64,000 nt of DNA. Origin: a virus. The DNA is taken from IMG/VR virus record IMGVR_UViG_3300044981_000387, positions 56,728 through 120,727 of that record, one strand, 5' to 3'. The position numbers and the translations under genes were made by a program. Shown here in pieces: positions 47,695 through 55,564 of this stretch (the first letter of the stretch is position 1; each line of letters begins with the position of its first letter). The notes below the pieces were generated by a model. It was not told the origin of the DNA. It worked only from the letters and a program-made list of their open reading frames with translations, and searched no databases.

Positions 47695-48408
47695 TTAAAC
47701 CTCCACTAAATGACGAGCCGTTGCAGCATTACTAACCAAAACTCCATTACGATTAGCTATACCGTTAGCCTCGTGTACATGGCCACATAAATAGATCTGA
47801 GGCACCATCTCTCGTGAGATCTTGTAGTCCATAGCATTTGCCAAAACCGTACTACCAATTACTTCATTACCAATGGTAAGATCTAACATCCCATATAAAG
47901 GTGCATGGCAAGCTAACACATCTACATGAGTTTTATTTAAGATATCTACCATTTTATCTACTTCTATCTGCATTTCTGGCAAATGTTTCTCAAAGTTCCA
48001 GGTGCCATCAATAGAAGGCACATATGGGAAACCATAAAAGTTAATGCCCTGAAAAGTCACCAACTTATTGGTTAAATCAATGGCCCTGATGCCCATGGAG
48101 TTTAGCTCTTGTTCCATCAACTCGGGATGCAAAAAATCGTGATTGCCCAGCACATACAAGAAGGGATGCCCTTGCAACCAGCCCTTAAAGTTGGCTTCGT
48201 TGTCTCGCAACCATTGCAGTTGAAACTCCATCTCTCGCGTTTTATCAGCCTGTATCACGTGATGGCTGTTGGGGAAAAAATCGCCCGTATGAATACAGGC
48301 GTCCCATCTTCCATACAAACGCGGAAGGTTTCCATGTGTATCGCTGATATGACATAATCGCATTCTAAAGTTCCTTGCCGTTGCATCTGAAATACGCTTA
48401 ATTTTCAT
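47695..48408 (-). CDS. Calcineurin-like metallophosphoesterase
   Basis: 237 aa. LCHISDTHGNLP (D-x-H), CIHTGDFFPNS (G-D), YVLGNHDFLHPE (G-N-H-D), DVLACHAPLYG (H) and IYLCGHVHEANG (G-H-x-H) are all present. ATG at 48408 has AGAGG nearby; a second ATG at 48363, before RLCHISD, has AAGGA, so both are possible. Substrate unknown; phosphodiester or phosphoprotein. One of three metallophosphatases here (also 20557 and 58547). Confidence 0.9.
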   Translation of the reverse strand: MKIKRISDATARNFRMRLCHISDTHGNLPRLYGRWDACIHTGDFFPNSHHVIQADKTREMEFQLQWLRDNEANFKGWLQGHPFLYVLGNHDFLHPELMEQELNSMGIRAIDLTNKLVTFQGINFYGFPYVPSIDGTWNFEKHLPEMQIEVDKMVDILNKTHVDVLACHAPLYGMLDLTIGNEVIGSTVLANAMDYKISREMVPQIYLCGHVHEANGIANRNGVLVSNAATARHLVEV

Positions 48409-48409
48409 T

Positions 48410-48613
48410 TTAGTCTACCTCTACTCTAACGGAGACTCCATCCAAAACAGGTGGAACTACCTTGCGCACCGAATTATCTATTTTTCTAGAGGAAACCAGA
48501 ATGCCCCAACCATCCGAGACAGCACAAATAACACTACCCTTATACCAAGCATAATTGCACAATTTCATTTTAAGCGCCACACGAGCCTGATTAGCTTCTC
48601 GAAAAGTAGACAT
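48410..48613 (-). CDS. Unknown 67-aa protein
   Basis: MSTFREANQARVALKMKLCN, then beta-rich GSVICAVSDGWGILVSSRKI. Coupled to the phosphoesterase. No motif. Confidence 0.65.
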   Translation of the reverse strand: MSTFREANQARVALKMKLCNYAWYKGSVICAVSDGWGILVSSRKIDNSVRKVVPPVLDGVSVRVEVD

Positions 48614-48623
48614 GATATTCCTT

Positions 48624-49232
48624 TTATGAAAAAAGTATCCAAAGTTTCAATTTTTCAATTACCTTATTGGTTTGAGAAAAATCTAAGTCAGCTAATGGCA
48701 ATATGATACCTCTTGTTTCGCTCTCTGCTTGTAATGGAGGGGGAACGACCACCATGACATTTTCATCATATTCTAAAATGATGCGATATTCGTCATTATC
48801 TTGAAATAAATATAATGACTCACGAACTGGTTGAATGTTAGAAACACTACCATTATTAAACTCTAAATCTGAAGTATTGAGATAACTATAATTACACGCT
48901 TTACATTCAGCAAAAATATAAAAAAAGAACTCTACCTCAGTAGCTTTATCAGCTATAACTTGATCAGGGCCAGCTACCAACATCTTATAACTATTTTGTT
49001 GACAATCTACTAAATAACTAGCCGTATAGCTGCCGGCAGGACTGTTTTTATCTTCTCTATCGTATCGAAAATCACAATCAATTTGTAGTTGAGCGGCAAT
49101 CTTTTTCCATTCTTTTATCTCAAAATGCTCATCAGGCCCTACGGTAAGCTCCAAATGTCGTTCCGGATTCTTACACAACGGGCATAAGAGACAATAGTCC
49201 CATAATTTTTCAATAGAAGAGAATATTTTCAC
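48624..49232 (-). CDS. Zinc-containing protein, GTG start, paralogue of 41863-42279
   Basis: 202 aa from GTG 49232, preceded by TAGGA six bases before; the first ATG is too far in. LLCPLCKNPERHLEL and FAECKACNYSYL give two CxxC pairs. The stretch LDFSQTNKVIEKLKLWILFS resembles the C-terminus of the protein at 41863. Overall alpha/beta, no catalytic motif. Confidence 0.65.
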   Translation of the reverse strand: MKIFSSIEKLWDYCLLCPLCKNPERHLELTVGPDEHFEIKEWKKIAAQLQIDCDFRYDREDKNSPAGSYTASYLVDCQQNSYKMLVAGPDQVIADKATEVEFFFYIFAECKACNYSYLNTSDLEFNNGSVSNIQPVRESLYLFQDNDEYRIILEYDENVMVVVPPPLQAESETRGIILPLADLDFSQTNKVIEKLKLWILFS

Positions 49233-49250
49233 ATTATTCCTAGGTAGCAC

Positions 49251-49865
49251 ATGATAGGTCCCTATACCCAGCAACTAATAGCTTTAGCCGAAGAATTATC
49301 TAATAAAATGGATAATACCTTCATAACGCCCAGTGCTAGACCTAATTTTAATGTTCAATTTGAGGCCCAACGCCAATTTGGCAGACAATTCTTCGATAAA
49401 CTTAGAAAGGTTTATGGAGAATTAATGGGCGATCTTCTAACACTTAAAGAGCGTAATTTCGATCCAAAAATGTATAGCCTAGCCAATAAAGTTAAGAGCG
49501 AAGTGGAGAAAATTATGAAACGCATCAGCGAAAATAATCCACATAAAGCTGGTTGGGATCTGGTTCATTATGTATTAGAAAAACCCAATCGAGACATTAT
49601 CGACAATCTAGAGTTCTTAGCTAAGCATCATTTAGGCGTTACTCATTCTGAGGTAGCTGGTAAGTTTAATATTCTACCCACTACTAAATATGCCGAAATC
49701 AATAGTTTTCAACATCTAAAAGAGTTGGCCACAGAAATCAGGGAATACATGGAACAGTTTCCGCCTATGCCAGTGCCAACCAGCACTCCACCGCCACCAT
49801 TAGAGCGTAATCCAATGGCTGATCCACTTATCAAAGCTCCACCGGATGCAGTAACTAAAGCTTAA
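49251..49865 (+). CDS. Unknown helical protein, possible virion component
   Basis: 204 aa. N-terminal GPYTQQLIALAEELSNKMDN, a long helical body, and a Pro-rich C-terminal tail (about residues 170-200). Divergent from the GTG-started gene (18 bases), and converging exactly on the gene at 49866 without a gap. Isolated plus-strand position is shared with other probable virion genes here. No homology recognised. Confidence 0.7.
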   Translation: MIGPYTQQLIALAEELSNKMDNTFITPSARPNFNVQFEAQRQFGRQFFDKLRKVYGELMGDLLTLKERNFDPKMYSLANKVKSEVEKIMKRISENNPHKAGWDLVHYVLEKPNRDIIDNLEFLAKHHLGVTHSEVAGKFNILPTTKYAEINSFQHLKELATEIREYMEQFPPMPVPTSTPPPPLERNPMADPLIKAPPDAVTKA

Positions 49866-50354
49866 TTATTTAGTTGGGAATAATGAGGGTTGCGAAGCGA
49901 ACAGCTGTTTCCACAAATCACGAGCCGTCGGCATAGGAATCGAAGTAGTAGCCGAAACAGTAACAGCAGCGGTAGCCGGAGAAGTCGTTACCGTAGCGGT
50001 AGTGGCAGCTGAAACTGCTGCTGCAGCCACTTTAGCTGGATTGAAAGCCACTTGGGCGCGCTTCTGATCATCGTACTTGGTATCAAGGTCCCAGGAAGCA
50101 CTTAATGGATGGTAAAGTAAAGCTTCTGCCGTATTAACACCATCATCTAAAGTTACGGTAATGGGGGTACGAGCCCAACCTTGAGGTGCAATCTCATTAG
50201 CAAAAAGGGCACGAACCTCATCCCTCACAGCTCTGTGAGTAGTGTTAGGAAGCAAAGTTTTTACTTTATTGCTAACATCTAGCGCTGTAAATAATTCATC
50301 ATTGTCCATAAACTCTTGCACTACGGTGCGAACGGTATCTTGTAATGTAGCCAT
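49866..50354 (-). CDS. Protein with Ala/Thr-rich linker and C-terminal WKQLF.S.PSLFP motif
   Basis: 162 aa. N-terminal helical domain (VSNKVKTLLPNTTHRAVRDE), beta stretch TPITVTLDDGVNTAEALLYH, Ala/Thr/Val-rich linker (about 108-140), and a final RDLWKQLFASQPSLFPTK. The terminal peptide looks like a short binding tail. Ribosome site AGGAGA. Driven by the 24-base box at 50380. Function unknown. Confidence 0.7.
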   Translation of the reverse strand: MATLQDTVRTVVQEFMDNDELFTALDVSNKVKTLLPNTTHRAVRDEVRALFANEIAPQGWARTPITVTLDDGVNTAEALLYHPLSASWDLDTKYDDQKRAQVAFNPAKVAAAAVSAATTATVTTSPATAAVTVSATTSIPMPTARDLWKQLFASQPSLFPTK

Positions 50355-50375
50355 TGTATATTCTCCTGTTTTGTT

Positions 50376-50403
50376 ATTGTAAATCTTATAAATTGGATGT
50401 CAA
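50376..50403 (-). promoter_or_regulatory. Conserved 24-base promoter-like box, copy a
   Basis: Minus strand TTGACA then TCCAATTTATAAGATTTA (50403-50380), followed by CAAT, so a standard reading TTGACA-16-TACAAT also fits here. About 25 bases before the ATG at 50354. Confidence 0.75.
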
Positions 50404-50413
50404 GGGTGTCGGG

Positions 50414-50848
50414 TTATTCGCCCTGCAATTCTTTGCGAATCTTCATTAAAATCTTGCCCAACATATTCTTACCGGTACCATCAGCTCCACAACCCCAGTA
50501 ACGGTCATCTGAGGTCGTAGTATCCTCGATTAACTCTTGATCACCCGTGGCTATCAGCTGATCTCGCAAATCCTTATGTTGCAAAAACTTGGCCAACACA
50601 CATTCTTCCATGACACGATCCTTATGAATGTCATCCCAATGCTCACGCATTCTGACCTTCTGTCCCAATAAGCGAGCATCATTAGCTTTCTTGGTTTGAT
50701 GAATGGCATCATATTCGGTACGATCGGCACATTTTTGGGCCTGATAGGCATGTTCGCAAGTGTCCCACCATCTATTATAGATATAAAATCGAGCTTTGTA
50801 ATAATTACTCATGTAGCCGCCGAGATCTTTGATCTTGTAAAACTTCAT
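50414..50848 (-). CDS. NADAR-family protein (ADP-ribosyl glycosidase type)
   Basis: 144 aa. FYKIKDLGGYMSNYYKARFY, then WWDTCEHAYQAQKC and RYWGCGADGTGKNMLGKILM match NADAR (YbiA/RibX-like): F-Y-x-x-x-x-x-x-F-S-N-F-Y, E-H-x-Y-Q-A-x-K and W-G-x-G-x-D-G-x-G-x-N-x-L-G. Some NADAR proteins remove ADP-ribose from guanine in DNA; others act on N-glycosides of riboflavin precursors. The neighbouring macro and PARP genes favour an ADP-ribose role (inference). ATGA coupling to the upstream gene. Confidence 0.88.
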   Translation of the reverse strand: MKFYKIKDLGGYMSNYYKARFYIYNRWWDTCEHAYQAQKCADRTEYDAIHQTKKANDARLLGQKVRMREHWDDIHKDRVMEECVLAKFLQHKDLRDQLIATGDQELIEDTTTSDDRYWGCGADGTGKNMLGKILMKIRKELQGE

Positions 50849-51123
50849 TTGGCAGCCTCTTTGCATCTGTCAGCCAAATAAGACATCAACCACCAATCAT
50901 AGGTATAAATATTCTTCTTTTTGCATGACATAACTTCTTCAATTTCCTCTTCCATACTTTCTTCATCACCATTAGCCTTGATCATTTCTACCAACATAAT
51001 TTTATTTTCAGGAGTATTTAATAGTTGATAGTCATTACATCCATGATTAGAAAACTCATCTGAAGCTTTTTGTAATAACTCTGCAATGGCAGTTAATTCA
51101 GCCGAGGTTAATTTCTTACTCAT
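50845..51123 (-). CDS. Unknown helical protein, 92 aa
   Basis: ATG at 51123 (MSKKLTSAELTAIAELLQKA); the frame to 51270 is a shadow. Acidic middle (EESMEEEIEEVM). Coupled to the NADAR gene by ATGA, so a possible partner. No motif. Confidence 0.65.
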   Translation of the reverse strand: MSKKLTSAELTAIAELLQKASDEFSNHGCNDYQLLNTPENKIMLVEMIKANGDEESMEEEIEEVMSCKKKNIYTYDWWLMSYLADRCKEAAK

Positions 51124-51124
51124 C

Positions 51125-51400
51125 TTAATCCTCCATATAGCGGAGCTTATTATAATGTGCACGAGAAATGTTCTGAGAAAAATTGTGCCAAACTTCCCAT
51201 CCCATTTTTTTAAGTATAAGTGAATCTTCTTCTGAAACAATCTTACAACCAGAAACAGAAATCTCTCCAATATTTATTACGGCAATCTCAAAATATTCTA
51301 ACGCATACTTCTGTAAAATGTTTAGCCCTTTAATAAAATTAAATTGGTCATAAAGTGATTCCATCACTATATCAATGGCGTCAGGAGGATACTCTTCCAT
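51125..51400 (-). CDS. Unknown 91-aa protein
   Basis: MEEYPPDAIDIVMESLYDQF, then KYALEYFEIAVINIGEISVS. Alpha/beta, acidic. Overlaps the macro-domain gene's stop by one base. No motif. Confidence 0.65.
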   Translation of the reverse strand: MEEYPPDAIDIVMESLYDQFNFIKGLNILQKYALEYFEIAVINIGEISVSGCKIVSEEDSLILKKMGWEVWHNFSQNISRAHYNKLRYMED

Positions 51401-51885
51401 TACTCATCTCCTTCGCGCTGATAGATAACCACTCGCGTTCCTTGTTGTTCTTTAACATACTTGGCAAAATTAGTTAGTGTGCCTAGAAAATGTTCCCAAT
51501 TACCACCCGCAATTCCGCAGCCTACTTTGTATGGAAAGGCGATACTTTGTAAGTCAGTAATTTTGGCTACTCGGAGCAAGCATTGATGAAAATATTTCTC
51601 TCTAGCTTTAACCCCATCTAAATCAGAATCTGGATACCGAAGACCTCCGGGATAAAATTGAGCGAACATATTGATGACGAATCTTTTATCCACTCCATTA
51701 CCACGAACTTCAATAGTACCGGGGATATCCGTTTTGGTATGAGACATATAGCAATCAGCATGTGGATATTTGTCAAAGATAGCGCGAGCGATTCCGCTAG
51801 CCCCTCCGATAGAAACACAATTGGTTTGATGAGCGATGTATTTCTCAGTAGCATCTAATAGATCGCCAGTAATTATTTCAATCAT
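51400..51885 (-). CDS. Macro-domain protein (ADP-ribose hydrolase/phosphatase type)
   Basis: 161 aa. IEIITGDLLDATEKYIAHQT, then CVSIGGASGIARAIFDKYPH (the GG-x-S-G-I-A-x-x-I loop) and later SIAFPYKVGCGIAGGNWEHF (P-x-x-x-G-C-G-x-A-G-G-x-W). This is the ADP-ribose-1''-phosphate phosphatase/TARG1-like branch found in phages. It binds the ADP-ribose moiety. ATG 51885 is ATGA-coupled to the gene upstream; frame to 51921 is longer but unlikely. Confidence 0.88.
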   Translation of the reverse strand: MIEIITGDLLDATEKYIAHQTNCVSIGGASGIARAIFDKYPHADCYMSHTKTDIPGTIEVRGNGVDKRFVINMFAQFYPGGLRYPDSDLDGVKAREKYFHQCLLRVAKITDLQSIAFPYKVGCGIAGGNWEHFLGTLTNFAKYVKEQQGTRVVIYQREGDE

Positions 51886-52358
51886 ATCTGCCACCATTCT
51901 GGTGTGGGTCGGTTTGTCCATTTTGCAATATAAGCTTTATCACCACGATAATAATTACGATATGATTCAATCGGATCTTCTACTTTATATTGGTCAGGCA
52001 TACATTTAGCGAAAGGCATTAAACCATGCGACGGTATTTCTAAACAATGAGTAGATGTTTTAAAATATTCGATATATTCCTGACATTTATGTTTTTTATT
52101 ATATCGATAAGTATATTCTTCGCACAATGCGAGTGCTAAATTATTTAACCAATCGAAGTTTTCTTTCGAAAGTGCAGTCCAAATACTGATAGGGTGTTTC
52201 AGGTGCGTTAGCTTATAAATCGGAACATAATTAAAATTATGAATAGTAAGCGCATTGTTTAATAGTTGCGTTGATTCTAAAATCATTTTGACGCAATGCT
52301 TGTCTAAATGATACTGAGCGCACTTCACTACATCAGCATCAAGGGCAAAAATATTCAT
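51882..52358 (-). CDS. Conserved phage protein of unknown function
   Basis: 158 aa from ATG 52358. MNIFALDADVVKCAQYHLDK, HCVKMILESTQLLNNAL, YKLTHLKHPISIWTALSKEN, CEEYTYRYNKKHKC and LMPFAKCMPDQYKVEDPIES. Proteins in this order are common in phages; the run of conserved D, H, K, E residues suggests an enzyme, but I do not know the activity. Between macro and PARP genes. Confidence 0.75.
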   Translation of the reverse strand: MNIFALDADVVKCAQYHLDKHCVKMILESTQLLNNALTIHNFNYVPIYKLTHLKHPISIWTALSKENFDWLNNLALALCEEYTYRYNKKHKCQEYIEYFKTSTHCLEIPSHGLMPFAKCMPDQYKVEDPIESYRNYYRGDKAYIAKWTNRPTPEWWQI

Positions 52359-52427
52359 TTTATGATCTATTCTAGAACTAACAACCAAACATAATGTAAA
52401 GAAAATACGATATTTATCAGAACTATC

Positions 52428-53906
52428 TTACCTCGCTTGGGTCTCAAACTCAATGATGTATCTAATTCTATGTTGTTGGGTAGGCCCTGTTGGGGTATAT
52501 GTTATCAACTCATCATTATATAATGATCCGCCCGCTTTGGCCCAAACGCTATGATTAGGGCGAATGTTTTCTCGCGTATAAAAACTTGAATACTTAGTAA
52601 TTTCTTGATTACCGAAGGCAACATCCGCTAAAAACAAATAGCCTGTTTTGTTGTTTCCTTGAGCCCAGTGCGATCCACGAACATCTACATAATTTATACT
52701 CTTAGTGGAGTTGGTGGCCCAGTAGATCCCATCTCCAAATGCGGAACCTGCATGCACCACACCAGAAGGGCGAATCAAGAGTCCCTTGGTAGTAATACCA
52801 ATCATATTAGCTCGACGAGTGCCATGCCAACCTGGCAGGATATTAGCATTCTTATATAGACTATCCATGGCCTTGTCTACATCCATTCGTTCTCGAACAT
52901 ACTTAGCATAAACATCCGAAGGTTGGAACTTACCACATTCCTTAGCAATCTTTTCGGCAGTAGCCAACCAACGCTTATCTTCTCCATGGCGTTGCACTCG
53001 GAAAACCTTATGAGTCTTCAATTTGCCCAAACCTTGATGATTGCTAGCGCGAGTGCCATGCAACATCTTATCGATCCATTGGAAAATGGGATCCATGGGA
53101 TCTACCCACTCGAAATCGGCATTGAGGGTAGCATACTGGGAATCAACGGCAGACTTCTTGGAAATAACGGCTTGCACATTTTTGGCATCGGCAAAGACGT
53201 CAAGAATGTCTTGGGCCAAATCAATTTTACTATCGTTGTCAAAACGCAAAACATCTGCATTGATTCTATGTCCCAATACATGAGGGATGTTAGAATAATA
53301 CTGACTAGTTAGTTTGTTTAACTCAGACACATCAGGTTTCGTAGCATGCACCTGAGTACGGGCCTCATCCAAAATCTTCTTGGCTAAATCAATCTGATCT
53401 AAAGATAACTGACCAAGCGGGCACTTTTTAGTGTCAAGGTTCAATTCTACGAACTCTTGCGTCACGCCGAACCAAGTGCGAACTAAATCTTGCACCTCAG
53501 AATGTAATTTACTGGGAGTAGCATCTTTCTCCACTACCGTAGCGCCCAACTTCTTTAAGGCTTCCACTGACACCGAAGAATCTACCTTGGACTTACCGAC
53601 ATCAGAACCGATGTCAGCTTTTGCCAATTTAACTTCTACATAACCCTTTTTGGTCTTACTCTTAATAATAGAGAGGGCTTCCTTCTCAGCTTGAGACTGA
53701 CTATCACAGATACGATATTCTTTGGCGCCACCTGCCCCTACACGACCATAGACAGTATATAGATACATTTTACCTTTATCATCTTTGACAATCTCTAAAT
53801 TATAGAACTTGTTGTTATTATTGACAATATCGGTAAAATTAAGGGTCCACCTCTGAATGGACTCCACCACATTCACTTGAATGTTCTTTTCAACGGGAAG
53901 CGTCAT
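52428..53906 (-). CDS. Poly(ADP-ribose) polymerase with WGR domain
   Basis: 492 aa. WGR-type domain at about residues 15-110 (YTVYGRVGAGGAKEYRICD; the Trp is Tyr); helical PARP regulatory domain at about 130-260 (QDLVRTWFGVTQEFVELNLD, PLGQLSLDQIDLAKKILDEA); catalytic domain at about 270-492 with His361 (LPGWHGTRRANMIGI), Tyr395 (SAFGDGIYWATNSTKSINY) and Glu466 (SLYNDELITY). The complete H-Y-E triad suggests chain-forming activity. PARPs of this layout transfer ADP-ribose from NAD on DNA damage. Rare in phages to my knowledge. NADAR and macro genes lie just downstream. Confidence 0.93.
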   Translation of the reverse strand: MTLPVEKNIQVNVVESIQRWTLNFTDIVNNNNKFYNLEIVKDDKGKMYLYTVYGRVGAGGAKEYRICDSQSQAEKEALSIIKSKTKKGYVEVKLAKADIGSDVGKSKVDSSVSVEALKKLGATVVEKDATPSKLHSEVQDLVRTWFGVTQEFVELNLDTKKCPLGQLSLDQIDLAKKILDEARTQVHATKPDVSELNKLTSQYYSNIPHVLGHRINADVLRFDNDSKIDLAQDILDVFADAKNVQAVISKKSAVDSQYATLNADFEWVDPMDPIFQWIDKMLHGTRASNHQGLGKLKTHKVFRVQRHGEDKRWLATAEKIAKECGKFQPSDVYAKYVRERMDVDKAMDSLYKNANILPGWHGTRRANMIGITTKGLLIRPSGVVHAGSAFGDGIYWATNSTKSINYVDVRGSHWAQGNNKTGYLFLADVAFGNQEITKYSSFYTRENIRPNHSVWAKAGGSLYNDELITYTPTGPTQQHRIRYIIEFETQAR

Positions 53907-53930
53907 ATTATCCTCTTTATCTAATTCGGG

Positions 53931-54003
53931 CGACTATATTGAGTCGAAGCTGACGATATCAATTGTTAATATTATTATACGAACTATTTCTCGACAAAAT
54001 CAA
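53931..54003 (-). promoter_or_regulatory. Probable PARP promoter with hairpin in leader
   Basis: Minus strand TTGATT (54003-53998), 18-base spacer, TATAAT (53979-53974). Downstream, in the expected leader, CGACT-CAATAT-AGTCG (53946-53931) forms a short hairpin 25 bases before the ATG. The leader has no other ORF. Promoter elements are reasonable but unproven. Confidence 0.5.
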
Positions 54004-55223
54004 TCATTGTCTAAAGCTTTATCATGGAAGGTTAATCCCTCAATTTGCTTAATCTGTTCTAAATTATCCTTGGGCACACATCCAACGATTCTTGGCCCAT
54101 AACCGTAGCCACGAGACTCAAATCCAAACTTAGCTAATTGGGCCTCAAAAAACTCACGTAATTCGTCATTCTTTTTGTAATCACCAGGAGTATACTCAAA
54201 AGTAGCATGAATATCTACCATGGCTTCAGTGTCTCGCACGAACCAACCAATTTGGGGTCTGACGGCACCATCGACCAACTGAAATCCAGAGAACCCAGCT
54301 GCCAACTCCATCTTAAACTCTTGCGCATAATATTCCCACTTGAAAGGAACTTTGGCCATGCCAACTGGGAAATTATCGGTGGTATAATGTCCGGTGGCAC
54401 GAAACTCATTACGAAGAGTAAACTCAGAAGTCTCGTAGTCTTTTAGGTAGGGGAACAGGTGAGTAATCCAACCACTAATGAATGGACCTCCTGAACCACC
54501 ACTCTCTTTATAAATGCTCTTCCAGAAATTGACATCAGCATTACCTTGCGCGGCATTGACAAACTCTTGCACAATTGGTTCTAATTTAGAGGTCCACCAA
54601 CTCAAATCAAACTCCGAGATATTATGAACTCGTGTCAATATATCTTGCCAGTCTTGTGAGGTGCCCAACAAAGTAATTTCGGGAATGCCACACCGAGTTC
54701 GACAAGTATAATCGAAATACTTGGACATAGCTTCCATCAATACAATCTCACTGGCTGCCAACTCTACCGGACCAGTAGTAGAAAAGTTATTGACAATCAA
54801 ATCGCGCTTCTTGCCGATATATCCTGCCAATTGTGTAGAAAACTCGCCCAACATATGAGGCCAATCATTGTCAGGACTACCCTTAACAAAAAAGTCTTCA
54901 TCAACAATTAACTCTTTTTTACCCTCAAAGTTAACAAATTGAGAACGAAGTTGTTCCGCATTATTGGTAATATGGGTAGAAAGTCCTTGACTGATAGTCA
55001 ACCACAACATATCTGGGGACAACACCAACGGTAAATGTTGATCATAAGCAGTATTGATGCTACTCAATAGGTTATGAGTAGGGGTAATAAAACCTGTCTC
55101 TGACAAAGAGCAAGCCTCCACTCCATTGCCTACTAAACCTTTGACAGTATGCATGTCTTTGGCTCGCATATATTTAGTATCCAAAACGCCTTGCTTTACA
55201 TTATCTACCTTAAAAGTAATCAT
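54000..55223 (-). CDS. DUF4419 protein
   Basis: 407 aa. SSINTAYDQHLPLVLSPDML, WLTISQGLSTHITNNAEQLR, FSTTGPVELAASEIVLMEAM, CGIPEITLLGTSQDWQDILT and FWKSIYKESGGSGGPFISGW are the order typical of DUF4419, a family found in fungi and some bacteria and not functionally characterised to my knowledge. Soluble. The promoter of PARP overlaps its stop. Confidence 0.85.
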   Translation of the reverse strand: MITFKVDNVKQGVLDTKYMRAKDMHTVKGLVGNGVEACSLSETGFITPTHNLLSSINTAYDQHLPLVLSPDMLWLTISQGLSTHITNNAEQLRSQFVNFEGKKELIVDEDFFVKGSPDNDWPHMLGEFSTQLAGYIGKKRDLIVNNFSTTGPVELAASEIVLMEAMSKYFDYTCRTRCGIPEITLLGTSQDWQDILTRVHNISEFDLSWWTSKLEPIVQEFVNAAQGNADVNFWKSIYKESGGSGGPFISGWITHLFPYLKDYETSEFTLRNEFRATGHYTTDNFPVGMAKVPFKWEYYAQEFKMELAAGFSGFQLVDGAVRPQIGWFVRDTEAMVDIHATFEYTPGDYKKNDELREFFEAQLAKFGFESRGYGYGPRIVGCVPKDNLEQIKQIEGLTFHDKALDND

Positions 55224-55237
55224 CTTATCTCCATAAA

Positions 55238-55462
55238 TTATTTATCAGGAATAACTTTTATCACAATACTTCCGCTATCATAATTGTCAGCCGAAGTGCA
55301 AATCATCATTTTCTCTTTCCATGGATAGCAGGCGCTATTACTGTAAATAGATAGCTGCCCATCTTTACTTCGATAGAAGAGACGATGACCGTTAGGGGTA
55401 AACCACAAGGATCCACCACAATTACATAACACAAGCGATAGAATCAAAAACAAATATCTCAC
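55238..55462 (-). CDS. Small secreted protein, possible lipoprotein
   Basis: 74 aa. Signal MRYLFLILSLVLCNCGGSLW; the lipobox (L-V-L-C or V-L-C-N-C) is not standard. Mature part short, with two more Cys (ACYPW, MICTS) and beta-rich C-terminus. Divergent from the portal-like gene. Confidence 0.6.
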   Translation of the reverse strand: MRYLFLILSLVLCNCGGSLWFTPNGHRLFYRSKDGQLSIYSNSACYPWKEKMMICTSADNYDSGSIVIKVIPDK

Positions 55463-55564
55463 ATCATGATATATATGAGGTGCCGATCATATTTACCCAA
55501 TATTGTGTTGGATTCTAAATTATATCGTGCACCAACTCGTAATTATTTACATTTGGAGATACTT

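Noticed and set aside
52923-53312. Plus-strand frame of 129 codons within PARP
   Set aside because: Antisense to the complete PARP gene with all catalytic residues; no start signals.
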